A DNA stretch of 64,000 nucleotides from positions 21,018,001 to 21,082,000 of the forward strand of contig OZ017803.1 of assembly GCA_963969395.1 (NCBI GenBank). The letters run 5' to 3'. The position numbers were made by a program, and so were the translations under genes. Below are positions 35,467-46,343 of the stretch, piece after piece. Positions within the stretch are counted from its first letter, which is position 1. The number at the start of each line of letters is the position of its first letter. The notes beneath the pieces were generated by a model. It ran no database searches and was not told the DNA's origin. It saw nothing but the letters and a program-made list of their open reading frames with translations. The stretch comes from Pseudoscleropodium purum. Its lineage: Eukaryota; Streptophyta; Bryopsida; Hypnales; Brachytheciaceae.

Positions 35467-36735
35467 ATGGCCGAGCTGCAGCGGATTGTGAAGCTGAGGA
35501 GCGCCACTGGGGAGATCTTTGAGGTGGACGAGGCTGTGGCAGCGCAGTCCCAATTTGTGAGGAACGTGATTCAGGATGTCGGCGTGGAGAGCCCCATTCC
35601 GTTGCCCAACGTGTCGACCCACACTTTGGGACAGGTGCTCGATTACTGCAAGTGTTACGCAGAGAACGAGCACATGAAGCGCAACGAGAACTTGGTGGAG
35701 GCTCTGGAGGAGGACTTCAATGAATGGCCCGGCGATGCCAAACTGGTGAAGCTGGTGGATATGGAGAACCTCTACGGCTTGATTATGGTATGAATTGAGT
35801 TACTTTGGGAGCTCCTACCTTGACTGCGTCAACCTTGGGCTTGGGCTTGGAGGAGCTGTTCCCAATTTTCTCTTTGTTCACATGTTCACTCTCCTTCTTT
35901 CATTTTGGATATTGGTTGTATTCACATACTTTAATTAGAGGAGGTGGCTCAATCTAGTGCATGAATGGTATTGCTACATTGTAGGTTCTTGTTTCTAACG
36001 TGGACTACTACTCATCTAGATTTAGGTTCTTCTTTGAATGCACCACCATTTTGTATTTGGCTCTTAAGTATGTGCTTCAAAGAGACTCCATCACCTTGAG
36101 TTTTCCATCTACATTGCCTAGTTATGAACCTTGTTGGCTTTGAGCAATGATCACGGTAATAACAAAGGAAAAAAAATGGGTGTGATGACTAGGCGGCCGA
36201 CTATATGCACATTGAGAGCTTGCTTGAGTTGATATGTCATACCCTAGCAAGGATGATTGCCAAGAGGACGTTTGGGGAAATTCGACAAATCTTCAACTTC
36301 AACAATGAGTTTGCGAGAGCCAAACGACGTTTGATTGGAGAAGAGAACCAAATTCTTGCTTCGTTGATGGAGTCCTTGCCAACGGAACTTCAACTCAAGA
36401 TCAAGATGAAGGTGGGACAAAGATTTCGTTATGGAGAGTGGAGCCCTTGGCGATATGATGCGGAGGCCCAAGTGCTAGTTGTGGAGCTCACCAACCTTCG
36501 TGATGCCTCTATTAATATGTATCAACAAATTGCCATTATTCTTTTGCATATAGATATTGGTTTGGTCCGCACTCTTGTGTTGCAAACATGTGGCATGATG
36601 TCCTTCTCTCCTCATCTAAGTGGAGGGATGTGCACAAAGTGGGTGGACCCATTGGATGAGAACCTCTTCAAGGATTTGTTTGATGGAATAGATAAGTTGA
36701 AGATTGAGAACGTGATTTTGGATGATGAAGTTTAG
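35467..36735 (+). CDS. SKP1-like protein with an atypical C-terminal extension
   Basis: SKP1 proteins bridge CUL1 and F-box proteins in SCF ubiquitin ligases. Two exons, 35467-35787 and 36193-36735, join in frame to give 287 residues, against about 160 for canonical SKP1. Exon 1 holds the BTB/POZ-like fold (VKLRSATGEIFEVDEAVA, then IPLPNVSTHTLGQVLDYCKC, FNEWPGDAKLVKLVDMENLYGLI). Exon 2 starts with AADYMHIESLLELICHTLA and MIAKRTFGEIRQIFN, the F-box-binding helices. The family normally ends soon after EENQ; here the frame runs on about 125 residues beyond it. That tail starts ESLPTELQLKI, which recalls the first helix of an F-box, and includes LVRTLVLQTC and LKIENVILDD, which recall leucine-rich-repeat strands. 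This resemblance is weak and unproven. The start is the first ATG before a strong SKP1 N terminus. Confidence 0.85.
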
Positions 36736-36770
36736 AGACCATGCACTAGTTTGAGATTTTGTAGTTTGTA

Positions 36771-37680
36771 GGGCATGAACTATCTATATCATTTGTTTCA
36801 TCATCCCAATTAAATGATATTCATGTCTACATCTTCAAGAGAAAGACATGGCTATAGTCTACTCCTAAATATGGGCCAATAGTAACTAATATGACTTAGA
36901 GAATTTCAATTGGAACAACACATTGTTTATTTCTCCAACTTGTTCAATAAACTTTTGAAGTACTTTATCTACAATGGATGTTCCCTTGTTGTATATATTT
37001 TGTACCAAGATATGCATACCCGTTTATAGATTTTCAACCCAATCGTATCCTTACCTATAGTTGTCAATGTGATTTCAAGAGACAATATATTCTTCTAACT
37101 TTAAGCCCAAGGTCTTGCAATCTACGAAGTTGAAGTTTGTTGGGCATGAACTAACTATATCATTTATTTCCTGGTCCAAATTTTTCACTATTCGTATTTA
37201 AATCTTTACACAAAAGACATGTATAAAGTTTACATTCAAATATAGGCAAGCAAAAGCTAGTACGGCTAAAGAAATTCCAATTGTAACAATACACTATAGA
37301 TGTGACTAACTTGTAAAACAATACACTATGCATGATTGTCACTAACTTGTGCAATGAACTTCATGGTTCTAAATCTACAACATATGTTTCTTTATTGTAT
37401 TGCTTTTGTACTAAGGTATGCATATCTATTTATAGACTCCCAATCCAATTGTGTTCCTAGATGATTGCAAGAAGTACATACTTATTGATTTTGTTGATTT
37501 TCATTGTTTCAACACAATATTTGACTTGATTTGTATATTACCAATCTGCAACTTGCATAATAAACTTTTAAAATTCTTAATCTACAATATAAATGTTTTC
37601 TTATCATATTTGTTTTACAATTTTTGTACAATAGTACATATAAGATTGTGTGTAAATAGTTTGAGGACAGAAATTGAACA
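36771..37680 (+). repeat. Direct repeat of about 371 bp downstream of the SKP1-like gene
   Basis: GGGCATGAACTA(T/A)CTATATCATTT occurs at 36771 and again at 37142. The words AAGACATG.(C/T)ATA, ATTCCAATTG, AACTTGT.CAAT(A/G)AACTT, and GTACYAAGRTATGCATA follow in both copies. A third, partial copy is seen at about 37530-37680. Non-coding. Confidence 0.75.
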
Positions 37681-38137
37681 AAAGGACTTTAGTTTCTAGC
37701 AAGACCTATGTATTTAAATGATTGAATTCTTAATCCTCATTGGATCTTAATCTTGCAATTGTGTGATGGTCATTAAGTCCTTCAACTTCAATTTCTTTAA
37801 ATTGATGATATACCAATACTTTGACACTATTTTGAATAGACATTTTGAAACATTAATGAATATATGTGTTGAATTTTAGACCTTTGTGTATAAACATGTC
37901 ACAATTTTTTTGAGCATAAATGCCTACAAGTATAAGATCTAAGACCTTTATGTACATATATGTCACAATTTTTGATGTTGGAATCATATCAATTTAATGG
38001 AATTAACTCAAAGAAATCCATTTTCTTATATTTTGTGTTTTAGCATTTTTGTGTTGATATAGTATTTTATTGCACTAAAAATAAATAATTTTTAGTAATA
38101 AAATGGCAATGAACCATGATGTTTTTTGCATAGAAGA

Positions 38138-38690
38138 TTCAAAGTTTATTCCCTAAAGTTGCATGACTATGCTTTCACCAAAAATGCTTGAAAACTACCA
38201 TTTTTAATTGAAGTACATAATTTGTGGTAAGAACTTCAAAAATTTCCACTACCTAGATTGTAGGATATTAGCATTCAAATTCACTATTAATAGTCTTTTT
38301 TTTGGCCTTGCAAAAATCAGAGTAGTTGCACTTTTCAAGCTCACTTTTCTATGAAAAAATGTCCAAAATGGTGGTGCTATTTTGGATTCTTTTTTCTTCA
38401 CAAGTTGTCCATTTGCTTAAAAATTTTCAAATCATTTGGGATTATACAACATTTACTTAGAAAATAAATAAAAAGTAGATAGAACTAGAGAACTATTCAA
38501 AATACTAAATTGTTAAGAATTTAATTATGGAATTGAAAAATGCCAATTCCAATGGTTGCAATGTTGTAATAAACAATCTACACTTTGTGATTTTTTTTTC
38601 TTCAAAATATTGGAAATTGAAAAAGATAAAGAACTTAAAAGTTTATTTTGGAGTGGAAAATCCATAACCACCCACAAGATGTCACTCAAT
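38138..38690 (+). mobile_element. Truncated family F element, copy 2
   Basis: Matches 48237-48800 in the same order: CCACCATTTTTA-like start, TTCCACTAC.TRGATTG.(A)AGATAT.AGCATTCAAATTC, AAGCTCA.TTTTCTATGAAAAAATG, TGTTGTAATAAACAATCTACA, and CCATAAC.ACCCACAA. The right part seen in the copy ending at 49126 is missing here. Confidence 0.6.
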
Positions 38691-39440
38691 CATCAATTTC
38701 ATTTTTTCATCTCAATTTCTCTTGTGTGTGGAATGTCTCACTTTCTCTTGCACTAAATGTCCTAATTATTTCCATTCCCAATGAGTAAGTAAGTTTTAAT
38801 CCCCCAAATCCCTAATCTACTGATCGATTCTCTTTGCTATTGATCTAAGGTAGCAGCACCCATAACCATCAAAATAAACAATTCAATAGAGTTCAAGGCA
38901 TCTTTTTTTAGAAAAAATATTTCTACAATATAAACAATTGAAAATCATGAATTTAAAAAAAAATTAGAATTTTTGGACAAGGCATCTAATTTCTATGAAT
39001 TTTCAAAATAGAAATCGCTAGGGCACCCTAAACCGCACTCTAGTAAATCTACCTTGATTCTCACAACAAAATCTAAAAAATTCAAAGTCTACCAATCACA
39101 GTGAAGAATGGGTGATGATTACTCTTGGAGACAATTTAAAGACACTCTACTAGCTAGTTATGGGTACAATAACAGTTATGGATGTTGCTACCTTACATTA
39201 TTTTCTACATGTATTTTCACTGCGGAATCAGAGACAACACTCACAAGGGATTCAACCTGAGCTCGTTGTTGTGCTGGGGGACAGTCTCATATTCATGCTC
39301 TCTATGTTGGTAATGTCTCACAGTCCACTTGTGAGACAGGAACTAAGGTTGAGGCACCAGTACGGTATTAGCAAAGTGACTCAAGTCCATTACTGTAGTG
39401 AGTCTGATTTTGATTGCCAAGATCTCCATTACCATCATTC

Positions 39441-39659
39441 TTAACCCTGTAAGGAGGAGCTGGTCTCCAAAGAAATCATCATTTTCTAATAATAACTGTG
39501 GGAATCAACCGCTTAAAAAATGGAAACTATCATAGAAGATGTTGACTTCCCTTTTCACAACAAAACTCTGAGGATGAATAGTTGCACTTCTGTCCTATAT
39601 AGGAGAATTCTCTGTCATCCATCAAATACTTAGTATCTACGGTAGCCTTATAGGGTTAA
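39441..39659 (+). mobile_element. TTAA-flanked short element, family E, copy 3
   Basis: A 219-bp copy, from TTAACCCTGTAAGG to CCTTATAGGGTTAA. It keeps GCTGGTCTCCAAAGAAATC, ATCAACCGCTTAAAAAATGG, GCACTTCTGTCCTATATAGG and GTCATCCATCAAATACTTAG. It is the best-preserved copy in the window. Confidence 0.8.
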
Positions 39660-39685
39660 GCTAAGGTGAGGATAGACCTTAATCC

Positions 39686-40605
39686 TTAACCCTTAAAGGA
39701 CCATTGTCCCTTCGGGGGACAAATGGGATTTTGGGTAGGTACCTATGGGCTGAATTTCTGTTGTGATTTTTTAATACTTTTTTTGAAGATAGACACTGAT
39801 AAGTTTTATGAGAGTATATTTTTTTCACAATTGGTGCCTAGGAACAATAGTTATGACCAAATAATGCTCAAACAAGGGGATGGAGGGCAATCTGAGCAGC
39901 AAAAAAAATTTGCAAAAATTTGAATTTTTTTTTCAGTATTTTTTTCCTTGTAGATTATATTTTTGTCTATCCAAAAAGCTTTGATTCATTTCATTTGGAT
40001 TTGTTATGAGAAAATTATGGACATTCTTGTTTTTCGGGTAGTTAGAGCATCCTCTTGAAAAAAATAACTAGTGGGATTCATTTCTGAATGCAATTTTTCA
40101 ATTTTTTTATTTTTCATGGTTTAGTTTACTTGCTAGAAAAATTTCACCATTTGGATTAGTGCATTTTAATTCCATCTAAAATATATGAATATTTTAGATT
40201 TTCCTTTGATCTTGTATCTACTTCTACTTAACAATTTTTTTAAGAATGAAAATTAATTTTTTTTTAATTTTTTTTTCCCTAGACTTTTAACTCAATTCTC
40301 CACTATGAAAAATTTAAAGCTCAAGACTCTGTGGTGCAAAAAATTTCAATTAAAAATGTTCAAAGTCAAAAATTCCAATCTCACAATGTGCTGAAAACTT
40401 GTCTTTTCTACTTTAAACGCAAATATCTTGCAATTTTTGCAGTGAAAAATTCTGAAATTTTTTCCACACTTTTTTATACTAGTGAGGTGAAAGATCCTAT
40501 GGTTAGATGTGGAAAAAAAATTAAATTTTTTTTACTCTTTGCTATAGAAATGGTAGTTTTCAATGTTTTTTGGTAGAAAAAGGGCCTCGATCCTTTAGGA
40601 ATTAA
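39686..40605 (+). mobile_element. TTAA-flanked element, family A, copy 1
   Basis: A 920-bp element begins TTAACCCTTAAAGGACCATTG and ends CCTTTAGGAATTAA. It aligns with 51550-52480 through a shared CGGGG(G)ACAAAT..GATTT.GGG.AGGT head, CAATTGGTGCCTA, TTGATTCAT(T)..ATTTGGA, GGGTTCATTTCTGAATGCAATTTT, and TTTTTGG/TTTTTGACA..AAA tail. No coding capacity; short AT-rich frames on it are artefacts. Confidence 0.7.
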
Positions 40606-41175
40606 GCACTCTGACATTCAATTTTTGAACAATGAACAAACTCATATTTTTTTTTTTCTCATTATTGCTTGGATGAAAGTCATCCTAATTTGTGGAGATA
40701 CTTTATCAAGTTCTTGTCCTATCTAATGGTTGGATTTGGTGTTACTAGAGTACATATTTTTCTAAAACTACAAATGTGGAAGTATGTCAAGTGGTTAACC
40801 AAGCCAAAATTGCATTGACTTCAGTTCAAAATTGGATTTGCAAAAATGAATTCATAGATTTCAAAAATATTTCAAAAAATCACTCTATCAAGGGAAACTC
40901 ATTTCAAATCCATTCCATCAAGTTTTCCTCAAAAAAATGATAATATTATGCTTGTAATTGAATTTAGAAGGAATTTTGAAATTTCCCTTTCAAAATTCAT
41001 AAAAAAATATTGGTAATAGCATTAGTGAATCTAACCATATGGATGGAATCTAAAACTCAAAATCAACAACTTTTATTTGTGTATCAGTTCCAAAACATTC
41101 TTCCAAATATTACTTAAAAAATGATTTTTCCCAAATCATCACTTCTGGAGAAGGATCTGGACGTTTAGGGGTTAA
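40602..41175 (+). mobile_element. TTAA-flanked element, family B, copy 1
   Basis: A 574-bp element sharing its left TTAA with the preceding family A element. It starts TTAAGCACTCTGACATTCAA and ends GACGTTTAGGGGTTAA. It aligns with 52814-53362 through CTCATTATTGCTTGGATGAA, GTTGGATTTGGT, TTAGAAGGAATTTT, and AACTTTTATTTGT.(C/A)ATCA.TTCCAAAA.ATTCTTCC. Confidence 0.75.
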
Positions 41176-41531
41176 ACTAGAAAAACAATTAAGCGTAACC
41201 CTGTGAGTATGTTCATGAAAAGACTATAATCTCTTAACCTATATATATATATAAAAGCAAGCTATCTATCTTTCTCGCAGCTACAATATTTGCAGTGACT
41301 GATTATGGTTCCTGTACTCCAAAGATTCAAGTATATCTAGTATAAAAAATCAACACTCTTCTAGACACTTCAAGTTGGTAACAGTTGCTGGGAAAATAGA
41401 AGTTTGATTCCAATTGCATCGCCCACATAGCACAATCCAGCCTGCCAGTGCTCAAATCCAAAAGACGATCTTGTCCACACTTCTTCGCCATCACGAACGC
41501 TCCAGAGTCTAGTAGCACTGGGGAGGTAGCA
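41176..41531. other. 3' flank of the kinase gene
   Basis: Holds a (TA)n tract at about 41241-41254 and a GC-richer stretch 41400-41530 just past the kinase stop, probably its 3' UTR on the minus strand. No separate gene recognised. Confidence 0.4.
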
Positions 41532-42623
41532 TCATTTTCTGCTGGATGGAATGTTTTTCAAGAGCAACACTATATCTTGAGAGGTTGGCCTCTGCAAAGG
41601 ATCAGCATTCCAACATCTCTTTAATAAGTCCCTCAATTGAGGATGCACACGAGCTGGCAACTCTGGCCTTGTTCCACAGAGGACGAGATCATAATTCGTT
41701 GGACGTTCATTCCGAAAAGGAAATTTTCCTGTCAAAATTTCGTAGCACGTCATCCCGTAGCTATAAACATCCATGGGTGGTGTAAACTCCATTGCATCTA
41801 GAGTACGCATCTTCGTCCCATGCAATACCTCTGGAGCTCGCCAAAACGATGTTCCCCAGTATCCATCTTCATAATCTGCGAGTGCACAAGAAATAAAGCC
41901 GTGCTGACCTCCTATAGAAAACTGCTCAAGGTCATGTACAAGCACATTCATAGATTTCACGTCTCTGTGAAGAATACCAAACTCATGCAATTCCGCCAGG
42001 CCTTCAGCAATCTGTAGCATGATGTCTATGGCCATTTCCTGTTCGAAAGGGGGCATCTCAATATCCTTGTTCTTCAGCATCTGGAAATCGATGAGCTTAC
42101 GAAGATCACCCCAATACCTCTCCGACACAAGTGCAAGTGCAAGCCTATCATTCTCTAGCAAGGTTCCACCAAGAGGTCGCAACACTCTCGATGTTCTCAG
42201 ATTTGCTTCAGTGCCCTTCGAATTGAAAAAGTGCATCAATGGATTGGTTATTATGACGCGATGGTCTTTGAATGCCTTGATAACAACTGAGTGAAATTTG
42301 CCATCGTCTCTTTTCCATTTGCCTTCGTATATAATAGCCTGACCTCCCTCTGCCATTGCTTCCTTCAGCTCTAGTCCACTTTCATTGAAGTCAAAAAAGA
42401 AATGTCCCCATTCAGCATGTGCTTTAAGCTTCTCGAATTTCTCCCGCACAATCTGATTCTTCTCTGCAATTAGGGGCAAAAATTCAGTCCAATGCGCCTT
42501 TGAAAATTCGATTTCGCTCCAAGCTCTCGTCGCAGTTGAGGACAGGTTACGACGAGCTTGAGGACCATGATCCGAAATCTCCTTAGAAATGTGAAGGAGG
42601 TTCACAATAGTTGATTCACGCAT
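41532..42623 (-). CDS. TKL-like protein kinase with DYE in place of DFG
   Basis: Kinase-domain protein, at least 363 residues from the first ATG in frame (42623). It has a glycine-rich loop AEGGQAIIYEG (about 91-101), the beta3 Lys in VVIK (116), LHRDVKSMNVLV with HRD at 219-221, and WRAPEVL (262-268). The late lobe carries DVYSYGMTCYEILTGKFPF and CWNADPLQRPT. The metal-binding DFG is replaced by DYE (250-252); the Asp is kept. The 90 residues before the domain are not recognised. The frame continues upstream of this ATG to an AG at about 42692. An exon ending at a GTAAGT near 43040 (reading ...GLTGSTFVRSKGRK) joins it in frame, so the true start may lie further upstream. The downstream end is clear. 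It lies in tandem with the next kinase, same strand. Confidence 0.8.
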   Translation of the reverse strand: MRESTIVNLLHISKEISDHGPQARRNLSSTATRAWSEIEFSKAHWTEFLPLIAEKNQIVREKFEKLKAHAEWGHFFFDFNESGLELKEAMAEGGQAIIYEGKWKRDDGKFHSVVIKAFKDHRVIITNPLMHFFNSKGTEANLRTSRVLRPLGGTLLENDRLALALVSERYWGDLRKLIDFQMLKNKDIEMPPFEQEMAIDIMLQIAEGLAELHEFGILHRDVKSMNVLVHDLEQFSIGGQHGFISCALADYEDGYWGTSFWRAPEVLHGTKMRTLDAMEFTPPMDVYSYGMTCYEILTGKFPFRNERPTNYDLVLCGTRPELPARVHPQLRDLLKRCWNADPLQRPTSQDIVLLLKNIPSSRK

Positions 42624-43452
42624 ATTGTGAACAGCAGCAGTCTTCAATCTTTTGTATTTGTTGTTACTTACATTAAAAGATCCCTCTGCATAAATCCCTC
42701 GTAAATTCAAAACAACAATTCGGAAGCAACAAAATACAACTAAAAAGAAAACAAGCAGCTAATCACTAAGTAATAGTTTATAGGTACCCCAATACTTCAC
42801 AACTTTGAACTTGCAAATCATAGAGTGCCACCATTGCTAAAATCTCTCGGATCCAGTAGACAGTAAGTTGTGAAATATTCTCAAAGAAATTACAAGTACT
42901 ATTTACGCAAAATATTCATGAGCAAAACTGATGACCTGTTTCTTGTTTTCTTAATTGTTTGTACAATAATGGATAATATATCCCTGCCTGTGGATTCTAA
43001 GCATACAAGGGGTTGTATAAAGTTGTATATCAGTGCACTTACTCTTTCTACCCTTTGAACGGACAAAAGTTGAACCGGTAAGTCCTCCTTTCCTTGATCC
43101 TCGCGGCTTAGAATTCTGATACTTTTGCACTTTTTCTACACATTCAAGCAACTTACTCCTTCAATCATGTCTTTTATGAAATCAATTGAAATAAGAATAT
43201 CACCTACAGCTCCCAGCAGTATAACTACACACTGCATAGTATCTTAAATCACCACGATCCTTTACAAAGATGACTTGCTTGCAAACAAAGGACTTTTAAC
43301 ATTGTAGCTCTATTGAATAAGGTTCTAATTGATACGAATTTATCGGTTAGACTTCACTAAAACGATGTTCACGAACTAAAAATTGATTGGCCTAGTTTGA
43401 AGTGTATCTCTCATGATTACAACAGTAAAGGCAAAATATGGATCTGAGTCTG

Positions 43453-44589
43453 TCACGAAGATCCTTGGGACAGAGCAAATGTACCTTCATGTTGCTTAAG
43501 CTCCCATTTAACAACTCGCATTTTCTTACAAATGTCGATGAAAGTAGGTCTACGCGAGGGAATAGTATCCCAACATTCCCATATCAACGATGCCAGCACT
43601 TTTGGACATTCGAAAGGAATATATGGCCTTGCACCGGAGGAAATCCCGTTTCGTAATTCAAATAGGCCCAAATTCGAATCGTGGGGAACTTGTGCACCCA
43701 ATATATATGCACACGTCAAAGCGAAGCTGTAAACATCAGCTTTGGATTCTGCACTTCCCATTGTCGCTAAACTTGAAGCATGTGACGTTTTCACAACTTC
43801 TAAATCTGGAAACATTTCTGTCCACATGTTTTCAAAATCCTCTGTGGATGAGCCTAAGAAGTCTTCAAACAATTCGGGTGCTTTCCATTTCAAAATCTGC
43901 AAATATCGTGCTTGGTGGGACACCAAAGTTAAGGATCTCCTCTTGGTTTCGGTCAGACCAAAATCAGCTACCTTAGCCAACATCAAACCTGACTCCGAAT
44001 CAACTAAGACATTGTTTGGTTTCAGGTCACCATGAGCCAGTCGTTGGTCATGCACATATTTCATGCCCTCGGCAATTTGTAACATAATGTGGACAGCCTC
44101 ACGCAATGGGATCGGGATAGTAGAACGAAAGTTCACCTGAGCTCCGTTCCTCATTGCCTCCTTTCTCTTTTGGACCACACTGAAAAGATCGTACTTGACG
44201 TGGTCCATGACAACTGAACAGCTTCTTCTGTCAACTGTCCAACCCAAAACCTTCACGATGTTTGGATGATCAAGTTTAACCAAACGAGCTGCTTCGTACT
44301 CAAAGACATCAACTGGAACTGCTGGAAACGCTTTTCTTGCTGCAAGCGAAGAGATATATCTTCCTCTTGACCATGTTGCCTCGTAGATGATTCCAGAGCA
44401 ACCTTCACCCAGAAACCGGCCGCATTTCAAATCACTGGACTTCACTCTCTTGTGACAATGAGCTGGTGCTTGATTTGAAATTCTAACTTTGACCCACTGT
44501 GTCAATGAGCAACCCAGAAGGTATCCCCGAGCGATGAACCATGCCAAATTGCTGAAAAGCGGTTCCTGGTGCAAGGAATAGTCGCTCAC
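43453..44589 (-). CDS. TKL-like protein kinase, 5' end unresolved
   Basis: Open frame of 378 codons without an ATG at its start; the first Met lies well inside the kinase domain, so a 5' exon is needed. Counting from the frame start, motifs are GEGCSGIIYEA (61-71), Lys86 in LAARKAF, Glu99, AHGDLKPNNVLV with HGD instead of HRD (186-188), VADFGLTE (208-215) and WKAPEL (235-240). DVYSFALTCAYILG and CWDTIPSRRPTF close the domain. A possible spliced 5' end uses exon 45676-45628 (ATG, reading MDAYKSPRVGTHNTQA), exon 44787-44725 (GVATPEEELPRLSSS) and an acceptor at 44463; these join in frame but are tentative. HGD is common in active plant kinases of some groups. A tandem neighbour of the kinase at 41532. 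Confidence 0.78.
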   Translation of the reverse strand: MSDYSLHQEPLFSNLAWFIARGYLLGCSLTQWVKVRISNQAPAHCHKRVKSSDLKCGRFLGEGCSGIIYEATWSRGRYISSLAARKAFPAVPVDVFEYEAARLVKLDHPNIVKVLGWTVDRRSCSVVMDHVKYDLFSVVQKRKEAMRNGAQVNFRSTIPIPLREAVHIMLQIAEGMKYVHDQRLAHGDLKPNNVLVDSESGLMLAKVADFGLTETKRRSLTLVSHQARYLQILKWKAPELFEDFLGSSTEDFENMWTEMFPDLEVVKTSHASSLATMGSAESKADVYSFALTCAYILGAQVPHDSNLGLFELRNGISSGARPYIPFECPKVLASLIWECWDTIPSRRPTFIDICKKMRVVKWELKQHEGTFALSQGSS

Positions 44590-44799
44590 ATGAATGAAAA
44601 ATATTGATCCCGGACACCTTCACAATGCATTTTGGTGCCGGGGTAACCAAAGGTTTCGAGTATATTATACACTATGTCTTAGATGAAATTCTGACTGCAG
44701 TGCACTATGGGAATGATAACTCACCAGAAAGGCGGCACAAAGCAGACGAAGAAAGTCGTGGAAGCTCTTCTTCCGGGGTGGCGACTCCTGGATAATATG

Positions 44800-46343
44800 C
44801 AAGGGCACCGTTTTGAGAAGAGCAAAAATAGCTAAACACTTCAAATTTGAAAACTTATTGTAACATTTTTAAAAGCTTTTAATAAAGCTCCTACAATCAG
44901 GAGTTGGGCTTAGATTCCTAATAAATTTCAATACCTGGTCTAGGAAAGCCCAATTCTAGTAGTACTTGTTCCACTTACTGTCACATAAAGAACATTAAAA
45001 TCTTGAAAGTGAGATCTCTTTATTAAAATCTAATCTACCAACTATTTTTCATGAGAGAGTTTTAGGCACTTTTGATGCATAGCAAGATTTGCAAGAATGA
45101 CAACGTGATCAAGGTTTGCAATGTCCATGCTTGTATCCATGATACTATTATTGTCCAATTTCAACTTTGTAAGAGTAATCAATGAGTTTAATCCTTGCAA
45201 TAAACACATGAACAACCTCAATACCAATGGGTTGAATGCTTCGTTAAAGTTGTTAGGTCATATAGATGGCGATATGAATATTAATATACCAATCCTAAGG
45301 CATGAATAGTTGAATGTGGTGAATACGAAAATAAAGTCTGATAATTGACATTATTAGAAGGATCTTTTTTTTTTTAAATCATGAAATTTAAAACATTTAA
45401 TAAATTAAAATAAATAAATTTAGGGATACGATCGGTCCCTCCTATTTAAGAAAAATCCCTTACTATAGGTTCTTAAAATGACTTTTGAGTGCCCAAAACT
45501 ATTTCAATTGATATAAAAATATTACCATTTGATTCTTCTCAATGTCTTCTTTCCTACTATGATTTCATAACCTACATTATAAAAAGCAAGTTTCCTTCTT
45601 ATGGATTAGAAAAAGTTCAGAAAGCACCTGCCTGAGTATTGTGAGTTCCCACCCTGGGGCTCTTGTACGCATCCATAGCTGCAGCCTCCTCAACGTTTCC
45701 GCAAGCAAACAAACCTTCGAGAAGTTATGAAACTCTCATAGACTGCACAGCGATCAGACTTCCCTGGCTTCCATAGCTCCACATTTCATTTCTACTACCC
45801 AATAACCCTGTCCACAGCTGACTTCCAGCAGGACGCTTCCTCCATCTTGCGATCCTCTGATCCCGTCCCTGGCAGGTAATCCTTGAATCAGAACAGAAGC
45901 ACCTCCGCCGCTCAAATAGCAAAGACAGACAAGCTTGAAACAAGCTTAAGTCATCTTCAAAACCCAACCTCCGCGCACAGTGAGACTCACACTAGACAGT
46001 ACCTCACACCTGCAACATTCCCTGCATCAAAATCTCACTCAAGTGGATATCTCATGTGCGCCATAACCTGACGGAACTGGTGCTCGCATGATTGGATCAT
46101 ACCAAGGAGCTTGGTTCTCAGAGTCACGAAGAATTCCGAACGGTGCGCTAGATGTGGGCGAGGAACATACGAGTACAAGGCTAGGGTGCAGCACAGGACA
46201 GGGTAGCTAGCAAATCCTGCTGCGAGATTATTAACAGTATTCGGCGGTAATATCTTTCTAAGCTTAGGAGTAATCTTCCAAGACCAGAGTCAAAGTGTGC
46301 TGTTCAGTTCAGAACAGCTGTGGTTGCCGTGTGATCGACGCTT
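44800..46343. other. Upstream region of the kinase pair
   Basis: AT-rich at 44800-45600, then GC-richer at 45620-46340, which looks like a promoter or first-exon region for the minus-strand kinase at 43453. A candidate coding exon at 45628-45676 is described with that gene. No other gene recognised. Confidence 0.4.

Noticed and set aside
45725..45967. 80-codon minus-strand frame in the kinase upstream region
   Set aside because: Starts from a non-ATG codon and has no motif; likely promoter or UTR.
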